Below the pieces are notes generated by a model. That model searched no databases and was not told the origin of the DNA. It worked only from the letters and a program-made list of their open reading frames with translations. A program made the position numbers and the translations under genes. From Psychrobacter nivimaris (GTDB taxonomy: Bacteria > Pseudomonadota > Gammaproteobacteria > Pseudomonadales > Moraxellaceae): a DNA stretch of 64,000 nucleotides. Below, one piece after another: positions 54,695 to 62,979 of this stretch (position 1 is its first letter; each line of letters begins with the position of its first letter). The DNA lies in assembly GCF_009812035.1 (NCBI RefSeq), contig NZ_VZIZ01000007.1, positions 186,001 through 250,000 of the forward strand. Direction: 5' to 3'.

Positions 54695-57592
54695 ATGACT
54701 ATCTCTCAAAACCCATCGTTTGATACCTTTCAAGGATTGTTCAACGAAGCTGAATTTGTCTATCGCCACTTAGGTTCAAATGAGACCAAGCAAGCTGACC
54801 TACTTAGCGCTGTTGGTTATAAAGATATGCAAAGCTTTATCAATGACACTGTGCCTGAGCCAGTACGTTTGCACAAAGAATTGGATTTGCCAGTGGCGAT
54901 GAGTGAGCACGCTGCACTTGCCAAACTACGCACGATGGCAGACGACATCACTGTTAATAAAAGCTATATCGGTCAAGGCTACTCTCCGGTTCGTATGCCT
55001 GCTGTCATTCAGCGCAACGTGCTCGAAAATCCAGGCTGGTATACCGCTTATACGCCTTACCAAGCGGAAATCGCTCAAGGTCGTTTAGAAGCATTGCTGA
55101 ACTTCCAACAAGTATGTATCGATTTGACTGGTCTTGAGCTGGCTGGTGCATCATTGCTTGATGAAGCAACAGCAGCGGCAGAAGCGATGGCGATGTCAAA
55201 GCGTGTGAGCAAAAGTAAATCAACACAGTATTTCGTTGATGAGCGCGTCTATCCACAAACACTAGATGTCATCAATACTCGTGCTAAATACTTTGGTTGG
55301 GAAGTCATCGTTGGTGATTTTGAAACCGCTAAATCTGGCGATTATTTCGGTGCGCTATTCCAGTATGTCGGTGCTGAAGGCGACGTTAAAGACTTAACAG
55401 ACGTCATCAGTGCAGTAAAAGAAAACAAGACTTACGTCAGTGTCGTCAGTGACATCATGAGCTTAGTGCTATTAAAATCACCAGCTGACATGGGTGCCGA
55501 CGTAGCGCTAGGTAGTACCCAGCGTTTTGGTATTCCAATGGGCTTCGGTGGTCCACATGCCGCTTATTTTGCGTTCTCTGATAAGGCCAAGCGTTCAGCG
55601 CCTGGTCGTATCATTGGTGTCTCAAAAGACGCACAAGGCAATACAGCACTACGTATGGCTCTACAAACGCGTGAGCAGCATATCCGCCGTGAAAAAGCCA
55701 ACTCAAACATCTGTACGTCGCAAGTATTGCTAGCTAACCTCGCTGGTATGTATGCGGTATATCATGGTCCAGGCGGCGTGAAGCGTATTGCCACTCGTAT
55801 TCATGCGTTCGCCACTGCGTTTGCTGATGCTATCACAGAATCTAACGACAGCAGCTTGAGCGTGGTACATGATCAATTCTTCGATACAGTTGTAGTTGAT
55901 TGTGGTTCAGAGAAGTTGGCTACTCAAATCTTTAAAAATGCAGACAACGTCGGCTACAATTTATGGCGTCTAAGCGACACCAAATTGAGCGTTGCCTTTA
56001 GTGAAACCAGCGATCAGCAAGATTTTAACACCTTGACTCAGCTATTCGTCAACAAGTCACACGATCTACCTGAAACAGCTCGCGTCTCACTTGATAGCGC
56101 ACACCTGCGTACGGATGACATCTTGACTCATCCAGTATTCAACTCGCATCATACCGAGCATGAAATGCTACGCTATCTAAAGTCGCTTGAAGACAAAGAT
56201 CTAGCGATGAACCGCAGCATGATTTCACTGGGTAGCTGTACCATGAAGCTAAACGCCACCAGTGAGATGCTACCGATTACTTGGCCTGAGTTTGCCAATG
56301 TGCATCCTTTTGCACCGCGTGATCAAGTTACTGGCTATATCGCGATGATCGATAGCTTGCAAGATCAATTAAAAGCCATTACTGGTTTTGATGATGTCTC
56401 TATGCAGCCAAACTCTGGCGCTTCTGGTGAATATGCTGGTCTGTTAGCCATTCGCCGTTATCATGAGTCATTGGGCGAAACCAATCGCGATGTTTGCTTA
56501 ATTCCTATGTCGGCGCACGGTACCAACCCTGCTACCGCTATGATGATGGGTATGCAAGTTGTCGTGGTCAAAACTGATGAAAACGGCAACGTTGATATCG
56601 ATGATCTAACGGCTAAATGTGAAGAATATAGCGATCGTCTAGGTGCGCTAATGATCACTTATCCATCGACGCACGGTGTATTCGAAGAAGGCATCCGTCA
56701 TATCTGTGATTTGACTCACAAGCATGGCGGTCAGGTCTATATGGATGGCGCGAACATGAACGCTCAGGTAGGCATGATGCAGCCTGCAGACGTTGGTGCT
56801 GATGTATTGCACATGAACTTGCACAAAACCTTCTGTATCCCGCATGGCGGCGGTGGTCCAGGCATGGGCCCTATCGGTATGAAAGCGCATTTGGCAACGT
56901 TTATGGCCAACCATACCTTGAGCCCTGTACATAATGCACAAAAAGACTGTTCAGCAGTATCTGCAGCACCTTATGGTTCAGCGAGCATCTTACCTATCTC
57001 ATGGATGTACATTGCTATGATGGGCCGTGATGGTCTATTAAAAGCAACGGAGTTGGCATTGTTGAACGCAAACTACGTGGCAGCTGAATTAAAAGGTCAC
57101 TACCCTGTCCTATATGCTGGCAAAAACGGCCGCGTAGCTCACGAATGTATCATCGATATTCGTCCGTTAAAAGAAGAGACTGGCATCACGGAAAGCGATA
57201 TCGCTAAGCGCTTGATGGATTATGGTTTCCATTCACCAACAATGAGCTTCCCAGTCGCTGGCACGCTTATGATTGAGCCAACAGAGTCTGAGTCAAAAGA
57301 AGAGTTGGATCGCTTTATCAGTGCGCTAAAATCTATCAAAGCTGAAGCCATGAAAGCAAAAGCTGGTGAAGATAACTGGACGCTAGAAGATAACCCGTTA
57401 GTCAATGCACCGCATACGGCTGCTATGATTACTAGTGAAGAGTGGACGCATCCTTACAGCCGTGAGACTGCTGCATTCCCACTGCCGTACATTCGTGCAA
57501 ACAAGTTCTGGCCAAGTGTCGCGCGTGTCGATGATGCTTATGGTGATAAGAACCTAATGTGCTCTTGCCCAAGTATCGAAAACTATATGTAA
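54695..57592 (+). CDS. gcvP: Glycine dehydrogenase (decarboxylating), P protein
   Basis: The 965-residue PLP enzyme that decarboxylates glycine and loads the rest on lipoyl-H protein. It is a single chain carrying both homologous halves (GcvPA-like 1-450 and GcvPB-like 460-965). The PLP Lys is in LHMNLHKTFCIPHGGGGPGMGPIG. GSTQRFGIPMGFGGPHAAYFA marks the N-terminal half, and SLGSCTMKLNATSEMLPITWPEF opens the second. Length is normal (950-970). AAGGA 7 bp before ATG 54695. Last gene of the unit, closed by a strong terminator. Confidence 0.98.
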   Translation: MTISQNPSFDTFQGLFNEAEFVYRHLGSNETKQADLLSAVGYKDMQSFINDTVPEPVRLHKELDLPVAMSEHAALAKLRTMADDITVNKSYIGQGYSPVRMPAVIQRNVLENPGWYTAYTPYQAEIAQGRLEALLNFQQVCIDLTGLELAGASLLDEATAAAEAMAMSKRVSKSKSTQYFVDERVYPQTLDVINTRAKYFGWEVIVGDFETAKSGDYFGALFQYVGAEGDVKDLTDVISAVKENKTYVSVVSDIMSLVLLKSPADMGADVALGSTQRFGIPMGFGGPHAAYFAFSDKAKRSAPGRIIGVSKDAQGNTALRMALQTREQHIRREKANSNICTSQVLLANLAGMYAVYHGPGGVKRIATRIHAFATAFADAITESNDSSLSVVHDQFFDTVVVDCGSEKLATQIFKNADNVGYNLWRLSDTKLSVAFSETSDQQDFNTLTQLFVNKSHDLPETARVSLDSAHLRTDDILTHPVFNSHHTEHEMLRYLKSLEDKDLAMNRSMISLGSCTMKLNATSEMLPITWPEFANVHPFAPRDQVTGYIAMIDSLQDQLKAITGFDDVSMQPNSGASGEYAGLLAIRRYHESLGETNRDVCLIPMSAHGTNPATAMMMGMQVVVVKTDENGNVDIDDLTAKCEEYSDRLGALMITYPSTHGVFEEGIRHICDLTHKHGGQVYMDGANMNAQVGMMQPADVGADVLHMNLHKTFCIPHGGGGPGMGPIGMKAHLATFMANHTLSPVHNAQKDCSAVSAAPYGSASILPISWMYIAMMGRDGLLKATELALLNANYVAAELKGHYPVLYAGKNGRVAHECIIDIRPLKEETGITESDIAKRLMDYGFHSPTMSFPVAGTLMIEPTESESKEELDRFISALKSIKAEAMKAKAGEDNWTLEDNPLVNAPHTAAMITSEEWTHPYSRETAAFPLPYIRANKFWPSVARVDDAYGDKNLMCSCPSIENYM

Positions 57593-57622
57593 TTATTATT
57601 TCGGATAGTTATTCTCTGTAGT

Positions 57623-57665
57623 AAAAAGCCTCCAAGTCAGTAGCTGACTTGGAGGCTTTTTATTT
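57623..57665 (+). terminator. Rho-independent terminator of gcv operon
   Basis: AAAAAGCCTCCAAGTCAG - TA - GCTGACTTGGAGGCTTTTT, an 18-bp near-perfect stem with a T run, 31 bp after gcvP. Confidence 0.95.
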
Positions 57666-57799
57666 TTCTGACTTTTTATCTATTACGTTAGCAGGTAATA
57701 TTATCAATAAAATAAACGATAAGAACTCAATATAATAAAAGCTTATATTGATAATAAGCTATTTATCTTAAATTTCTGAAGCAACCATTGGACACTGCT

Positions 57800-58489
57800 A
57801 TGCAACATAAAGCGCCTAAACAAAAAACTCGCGTCATTCTAATTCACGGGCTACACCAAACCCCATGGATCATGCGACCATTAGCCAAGCGCCTGCAAGC
57901 AGCAGGATTTGATACCCATCAGTATGGCTACCGTAGTATGCGTGATGGTATCAAAACCAATAGCGCGCGCCTAAATAGCTGGCTAGAAACAAACCATCAC
58001 CCAGATCATCCTATAGATTTGGTTGGGCATAGTTTGGGTGGTTTGATCATTCGTGATTTTGTCGCTCAGTATCCAAAATGGCAAATTGGACGTTGCGTGA
58101 CTCTAGGAACACCGCATATAGGCAGTGTGTGTGCAGATTATATCTGGCGATTGACTCCTGCTGTCGTAGGTCGCTCATATGTCGACGCACTGGACGGCAC
58201 AGTCGCACCATTACCCAAACACGTGACATTAGGTGTCATTGCTGGCAACCGCCCTTATGGTCTAGGTCAGCTGTTTTTGCAATATCATAATCGCAAACTG
58301 CGCAAATCTGACAAGCCACCCCTTAACGAGCAACTTGCACATGACGGGACAGTATATATCGAGGAGACGAAAATAGAGGCAGCAGCTGATCATATCGTCT
58401 TGCCAGTCTCGCACACTGGCATGCTAGTGAACCCAGATGTCGCCGAGCAGACTCGATACTTTTTAGAGCATGGACGATTTAAACGCTAA
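57800..58489 (+). CDS. Alpha/beta hydrolase, lipase-like
   Basis: A 229-residue alpha/beta hydrolase. TRVILIHGLHQTPWIMRPLAKRL carries the oxyanion-hole HG, DLVGHSLGGLIIRDFV the nucleophile Ser in GHSLGG (about residues 78-83), and LGTPHIGS follows as in triacylglycerol-lipase/PGAP1-like esterases. The His near VSHTGMLVNPDV is a likely third triad member. No signal peptide, so cytoplasmic. ATG 57800 is preferred over a TTG four codons before. A 15-bp tandem duplication begins at its own stop codon. Natural ester unknown. Confidence 0.85.
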   Translation: MQHKAPKQKTRVILIHGLHQTPWIMRPLAKRLQAAGFDTHQYGYRSMRDGIKTNSARLNSWLETNHHPDHPIDLVGHSLGGLIIRDFVAQYPKWQIGRCVTLGTPHIGSVCADYIWRLTPAVVGRSYVDALDGTVAPLPKHVTLGVIAGNRPYGLGQLFLQYHNRKLRKSDKPPLNEQLAHDGTVYIEETKIEAAADHIVLPVSHTGMLVNPDVAEQTRYFLEHGRFKR

Positions 58490-58516
58490 GAGCTGTATGA
58501 ATAAGAGCTGTATGAA
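58487..58516. repeat. 15-bp tandem duplication at hydrolase stop codon
   Basis: TAAGAGCTGTATGAA occurs twice in a row (58487-58501 and 58502-58516). The first TAA is the hydrolase stop. Confidence 0.95.
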
Positions 58517-58538
58517 TACTTGAGTGTCAGTTTTCAGT

Positions 58539-58613
58539 CTTATCGAACGCTTCCTTATTAAACGGTGCCTTATCGAACGCTGCTTTATCGAACGATTCCT
58601 TATTGAACACGAA
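58539..58613. repeat. Five 15-bp tandem repeats at the 3' end of rnd
   Basis: Units CTTATCGAACGCTTC, CTTATTAAACGGTGC, CTTATCGAACGCTGC, TTTATCGAACGATTC and CTTATTGAACACGAA. The last unit encodes the final Val-Gln-stop of RNase D; every other unit carries a TAA in the same frame, so extra units lie outside the coding region. Confidence 0.9.
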
Positions 58614-59970
58614 TACCCATGCCCTGCTGCAGTTCGGTTTTATGCTTTTTGATGACTGGAATTAAGGTTTGAATCACCCAACCATTGCGCCAGCCTTTTA
58701 ACCCTTGTGGTAATTCGCTGAGATCTTTATCAAGAGCAATGACTTCATATAGCTGTCCTAGCCATTTTTTACGCATCAATACGCTAGCAGGTATACCGAT
58801 TTCGCGCGCATGCTCATCAATCGTTTGCTGCACTGCTTTTGAGAGTACTTTATTTTTTGAGCGATATGGTGGCACTAGACAGTCTGGATGCTCTGTAGGG
58901 GGTAGACTCTTGGCATCTCTGATTACTTTCAGCAGCTCTTCGCCATATAGTCGCAGCATACTACGGTGCATGGTCGTTTTATGTGCCAGCTCGCGCATAC
59001 TGTTTGGTTTTTCAGTGACAATTTCACGAACTGCTTGTTTCTTTATCACAAAGGTACGCGGTTGATTGGTCGCACGTGCCAGCTCTTCTCGCCATGTAGC
59101 CACTCCTTTGAGTATCGCCATTTGCTGCGAATTATAGCGATAATCTGCCATCGTGAGATACATCGCTTCATCTTCAACGTGTTGCGTGTCATACAAATCA
59201 CTGGCATAAAGCTGACAGTCAGCCCAAACATAATCATACAACCCTTGTGCCTTAAGCGCATGTTCGATACTGAGATATAGCGCTGGCAAATAACGCACAT
59301 CATCGATGGCATACTGCTCTTGTTCGTCTGTCAACGGGCGCTGGAGCCAATCAGACTGACTGTGCTCTTTATCGATATGCATATCTAGCTGATCCGCTAA
59401 TGCCTGCTGATAGCCCATTTGCAATTGACCGGTTAAATAAGACAACGCAATTTGCGTATCAAAAATATTGGTCAATGGTGGACAGCCAGATAGCAGATAA
59501 AAAATGCCCAAATCTTCGCCGCAAGCGTGCCAGATAGCCACATCTACTTTGCGTAGCGCTTCCCACAGCTCAGCCAGTTGTAGCTGCGGTGCATCCAGTA
59601 GATAAACATGATTGCCAGTATTTAATTGCACCAGTGCCAAACGCGGGTAATAGGTGTCACGCTTGATAAACTCAGTATCTAAGGCCACGCGTCCGCAAGT
59701 CGCTAAGGCATCGATAACCTCATCCAAATCGCTTTGCTTACGTACCCATGTAATAGCAACGTCATCAGCAATATCCAATAGTGCATCAATATCTAGCACC
59801 TCAGCACCTAGCACCTCAATATCAGGTACTTCAACATCTGGAGTATTAGCAGCTGACTCAGATGAAGTGGCTGCTGACATTGGCTCAGTATTAGCGGCTT
59901 CTTGTAATGAGCCATCATTGATATCAGCAGCATTTGATTGAGCTGAGGCGTTTGAAACGTTATTGGACAC
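58600..59970 (-). CDS. rnd: Ribonuclease D
   Basis: A 456-residue 3'-5' exoribonuclease used in tRNA maturation. The DEDD-type catalytic domain has VALDTEFIKRDTYYPRLALVQL (Exo I), IWHACGEDLGIFYLL (Exo II) and the YAIDDVRYLPALY region with Tyr and Asp (Exo III). HRDC-type helices follow (LARATNQPRTFVIKKQAVREI and onward). Before residue 75 there is an extra, acidic, low-complexity extension not found in E. coli RNase D, with VEVPDIEV and LGAEVLDID repeats. The start could lie later, since no ATG follows within the extension until residue 31. Convergent with the hydrolase. Confidence 0.93.
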   Translation of the reverse strand: MSNNVSNASAQSNAADINDGSLQEAANTEPMSAATSSESAANTPDVEVPDIEVLGAEVLDIDALLDIADDVAITWVRKQSDLDEVIDALATCGRVALDTEFIKRDTYYPRLALVQLNTGNHVYLLDAPQLQLAELWEALRKVDVAIWHACGEDLGIFYLLSGCPPLTNIFDTQIALSYLTGQLQMGYQQALADQLDMHIDKEHSQSDWLQRPLTDEQEQYAIDDVRYLPALYLSIEHALKAQGLYDYVWADCQLYASDLYDTQHVEDEAMYLTMADYRYNSQQMAILKGVATWREELARATNQPRTFVIKKQAVREIVTEKPNSMRELAHKTTMHRSMLRLYGEELLKVIRDAKSLPPTEHPDCLVPPYRSKNKVLSKAVQQTIDEHAREIGIPASVLMRKKWLGQLYEVIALDKDLSELPQGLKGWRNGWVIQTLIPVIKKHKTELQQGMGIRVQ

Positions 59971-60105
59971 GGGCAGATACCTGCATTAATAGGAGAAAAT
60001 AAAACGCTAAACCGCGCCTTAATAGAATTAGAAAATAAACAATAATAAAGTAATTATAGCAATTCCAAGAAATGAATTGGGTAAGACTTTAAAGCAATCA
60101 AAACG

Positions 60106-60699
60106 TTATAAAAAAGAACGATTTTGCATGGCTTGACCAAGCGTCATACTATCCAGATACTCAAGCTCACCGCCCATCGGGACACCTTGTGCTAAACGCG
60201 TCACTTTATTGACATGACGACTGACAGCTTCACTGATAAAGTGCGCAGTAGTCTGCCCTTCGACAGTCGTACCTGTTGCCAGTATCAGCTCTTCGACAGG
60301 TTCTTGCTTCACTCGCCATACGAGCTGATCAATATTTAAGTCGTCGGCGCTGACACCATCAATTGGCGATAGATGCCCGCCCAACACAAAATAACGACCA
60401 CGGTAACCAGCTGTCTGTTCAATCGCCATCACATCTGCTGCCGTTTCGACCACGCATAGCAGACTGTCATCACGTCTAACATCTTGGCAAAGCGGACATA
60501 CAGCCTCATCACTAAAGCTATGGCAACGCTGACATTCAACAATATCACGCATGGCTTCATCTAGTGCTTGGGCGAGCGCCATGCCTTGTGGGCGTTTTTT
60601 ACTAAGTAGATGTAACGCCATTCGTTGGGCACTTTTTTGACCGACGCCTGGCAATATACGCAGCTGTTTGACCAGCTGATCAAATTTGGCTGTAAGCAA
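60106..60699 (-). CDS. recR: Recombination mediator RecR
   Basis: A 197-residue RecFOR-pathway protein that helps load RecA at gaps. The helix-hairpin-helix is [19 protein letters not shown], the zinc-binding cysteines are in [16 protein letters not shown], and the Toprim domain is [22 protein letters not shown] with [12 protein letters not shown] and [12 protein letters not shown]. Length standard. The start is TTG at 60699, with AAGGA about 9 bp before; no in-frame ATG precedes it. It lies downstream of ybaB on the same strand, as in many genomes, but a terminator sits between them. Confidence 0.96.
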   Translation of the reverse strand: MLTAKFDQLVKQLRILPGVGQKSAQRMALHLLSKKRPQGMALAQALDEAMRDIVECQRCHSFSDEAVCPLCQDVRRDDSLLCVVETAADVMAIEQTAGYRGRYFVLGGHLSPIDGVSADDLNIDQLVWRVKQEPVEELILATGTTVEGQTTAHFISEAVSRHVNKVTRLAQGVPMGGELEYLDSMTLGQAMQNRSFL

Positions 60700-60751
60700 A
60701 GTAGCTTCCTTTAGTTGACTTTATCTAACTGAATTTATAAATCGTAGCTAT

Positions 60752-60792
60752 AAAAATGGGGTCGTATCGTGTCGATAACAACCCCATTTTTG
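60752..60792 (-). terminator. Terminator-like stem between ybaB and recR
   Basis: AAAAATGGGGT and ACCCCATTTTT around an 18-nt loop, 25 bp after the ybaB stop. It may limit recR expression. Confidence 0.75.
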
Positions 60793-60816
60793 TCTTCAGT
60801 ATGAAGTATTTAATGC

Positions 60817-61146
60817 TTAAAACATGCCTTGCATACCTGGTGGCAGACCCATACCTGAAGTCGCGCCAGCCATCGTTTCTTCGTAGAGTGCATCTGCTTG
60901 ACGAACCGCATCATTGATAGCAGCAGCGATAAGATCTTCAATCATATCTGGCTCATCTTCTAGCAGACTTGGATCAATAGTCAAACGCTTAACTACATGA
61001 CGACCAGTCATCGTTACTTTAACTAGGCCACTGCCCGCTTCCGCTTGTACTTCTTTGTTAGCAAGTTCTTTTTTAGCATTTTCAACGTTTGCTTCTACTT
61101 TCTTTTGCATCGTTTGTGCTTGTTGCATCAATGCTTGAATGTTCAT
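60817..61146 (-). CDS. YbaB/EbfC family nucleoid-associated protein
   Basis: A 109-residue small DNA-binding protein. [47 protein letters not shown] is the family helix and sheet, followed by the [25 protein letters not shown] helix and a Gly/Met tail. It binds DNA as a dimer and is usually paired with recR and dnaX; dnaX is not adjacent here. AAGAGG before ATG. Confidence 0.95.
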   Translation of the reverse strand: MNIQALMQQAQTMQKKVEANVENAKKELANKEVQAEAGSGLVKVTMTGRHVVKRLTIDPSLLEDEPDMIEDLIAAAINDAVRQADALYEETMAGATSGMGLPPGMQGMF

Positions 61147-61257
61147 AGTTGCCTCTTTTGTTATTTATGGTTTGTATTTTATGCTAGTGCGTATAGTAAT
61201 GAATAATTAATAACGTAAAGTTAATGCAATGCGTTAGTGCAGATTATACCGTTATCT

Positions 61258-62550
61258 TTACAAACTGTCTAAACCACGTGCCAAGTCTTTGATAATATCT
61301 TCTACATCTTCCAGACCTACCGATAGACGAATCAGACCGTCTTTAACGCCAGCTTCGGCACGAGCCTCAGCAGTTAGACGGAAATGCGTGGTGGTTGCAG
61401 GATGAGTAATCGTGGTTTTGGCATCGCCCAAGTTATTGGTGATAGAGACCATTTGTGTTGAATCAATCACATGCCACGCCGCTTCTTTGGTATCAAGGCT
61501 ATCAGATGCCTTGACTTCAAAACCCATGATAGCACCGTAACCGTCCTTCATGTGATGCTGACGTGTAGCAAGCTCGTGCGCAGAATGGTCACTCAAGCCT
61601 GAGAAATGTACGGTACTGACATTAGGATGATTGACCAAAAACTCTGCCACTTGATTGGCATTTTGGCAATGCGCTTGCATACGCAATTTGAGCGTCTCAA
61701 GCCCTTTAGTAAATACCCAAGCATTAAATGGACTCATGCTGATACCGCCTGATCGCACCACGGTAAACGCTTCTTGCATCAGTTTATCACTACCGACCAA
61801 CGCACCGCCTAATACGCGACCCTGACCATCCAAATATTTGGTCGCAGAGTGAATAACCACATCCGCACCCAAATCTAACGGGCGCTGCAATGCTGGCGTC
61901 GCAAAGCAATTATCAACGACGAGTAATATATCATTGGCTTTACATAGCTGACTCAGATAACCGATATCACAAATCTGCGCCAATGGATTACTTGGGCTTT
62001 CGCAATAGATCACCTTGGTATTTGGTTGAACCGCATTGGCCCATGCCTCATTGTCGAAACAATCAACGTAGCTGACTTCAACGCCAAACTTGGCCATATA
62101 ATTATTAAATAGACCAATAGATGAGCCAAATAACTGGTTGGCTGCTAGCAGATGGTCGCCCGCTTTTAGGTATGCCAAGCACATGGTCAAAATAGCGCCC
62201 ATACCAGAGGCCGTTGCAACCGCACGTTCACCGTTTTCTAGCGCGGCGAGACGACGCTCAAAAGTACGGACGCTTGGGTTGGTATGACGAGAGTAAACGT
62301 TTCCTGTCTTTGTACCGTCAAAATGTGCCGCAGCATCAGCGGCTGAACGATAAACGTAAGAGCTAGTGGTAAAAATCGGCTCTGAATGCTCGCCCTCGTC
62401 GGTACGGTGTTGACCTGCCCGCACAGCAATCGTCTGCATACCGTAATCTAATCCTAAATCTAAGGCATCGTTACGCCAGTTTGGATCTAACCCATCGTTT
62501 GAGTTTTTTTGGTTCAAATTATTCTCATCTTTCGTTTGCGACTGACTCAT
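61258..62550 (-). CDS. metZ: O-succinylhomoserine sulfhydrylase
   Basis: A 430-residue PLP enzyme that makes homocysteine directly from O-succinylhomoserine and sulfide in methionine synthesis. The Cys/Met-metabolism pattern includes TTSSYVYRSAADAAAHFDG, SRHTNPSVRTFERRLAALENGE and the PLP Lys in VIHSATKYLDGQGRVLGGALVG. Substituents (GNVYSRHTNP, MSPFNAWVFTKGLETLKLRM) fit MetZ rather than MetB or MetY. The first 30 residues are a polar extension. Ribosome site GGAACG. An AT-rich 429-bp region precedes it. Confidence 0.93.
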   Translation of the reverse strand: MSQSQTKDENNLNQKNSNDGLDPNWRNDALDLGLDYGMQTIAVRAGQHRTDEGEHSEPIFTTSSYVYRSAADAAAHFDGTKTGNVYSRHTNPSVRTFERRLAALENGERAVATASGMGAILTMCLAYLKAGDHLLAANQLFGSSIGLFNNYMAKFGVEVSYVDCFDNEAWANAVQPNTKVIYCESPSNPLAQICDIGYLSQLCKANDILLVVDNCFATPALQRPLDLGADVVIHSATKYLDGQGRVLGGALVGSDKLMQEAFTVVRSGGISMSPFNAWVFTKGLETLKLRMQAHCQNANQVAEFLVNHPNVSTVHFSGLSDHSAHELATRQHHMKDGYGAIMGFEVKASDSLDTKEAAWHVIDSTQMVSITNNLGDAKTTITHPATTTHFRLTAEARAEAGVKDGLIRLSVGLEDVEDIIKDLARGLDSL

Positions 62551-62979
62551 AGACGTTCCGTTGCTGTGTTTTGGTTGGTATAAAAGGACTGCTTATTTTT
62601 TTGATTATTAAGCAAATTCATCAGCGTTATCATAACATGCCGACTTATTCCACACATCTGGTTTCAGATAACTTCTAATTATTAATTTTGCCTATTAAAA
62701 TAACTGGATGTTCAATATGACAGTCATTATGCAGACTTAACCGACAATAAATCACGATAAAATCAATCGTCAAACCTAACAAAAATAACGTATTTATAAT
62801 AGGCAGATATGCTAACGGCTGCTAAGCTTAGCGACGATTTAAATTTTGGCGTTGGTGATATTTTTATAGACCGTCCAATCAATGTTATCATCCTTAAAAA
62901 TAGATGAACAATTTCAGCAAATTACTTATCCATGCATTTTATTTATCAGTATATTTAGGCTCATCAAGGTAAATTCGTT
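62551..62979. other. Divergent intergenic region, no gene seen
   Basis: It must contain the promoters of metZ (-) and the phospholipase-D-like gene (+). The only structure noted is a perfect palindrome GCTAAGCTTAGC at 62821-62832. Confidence 0.5.
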
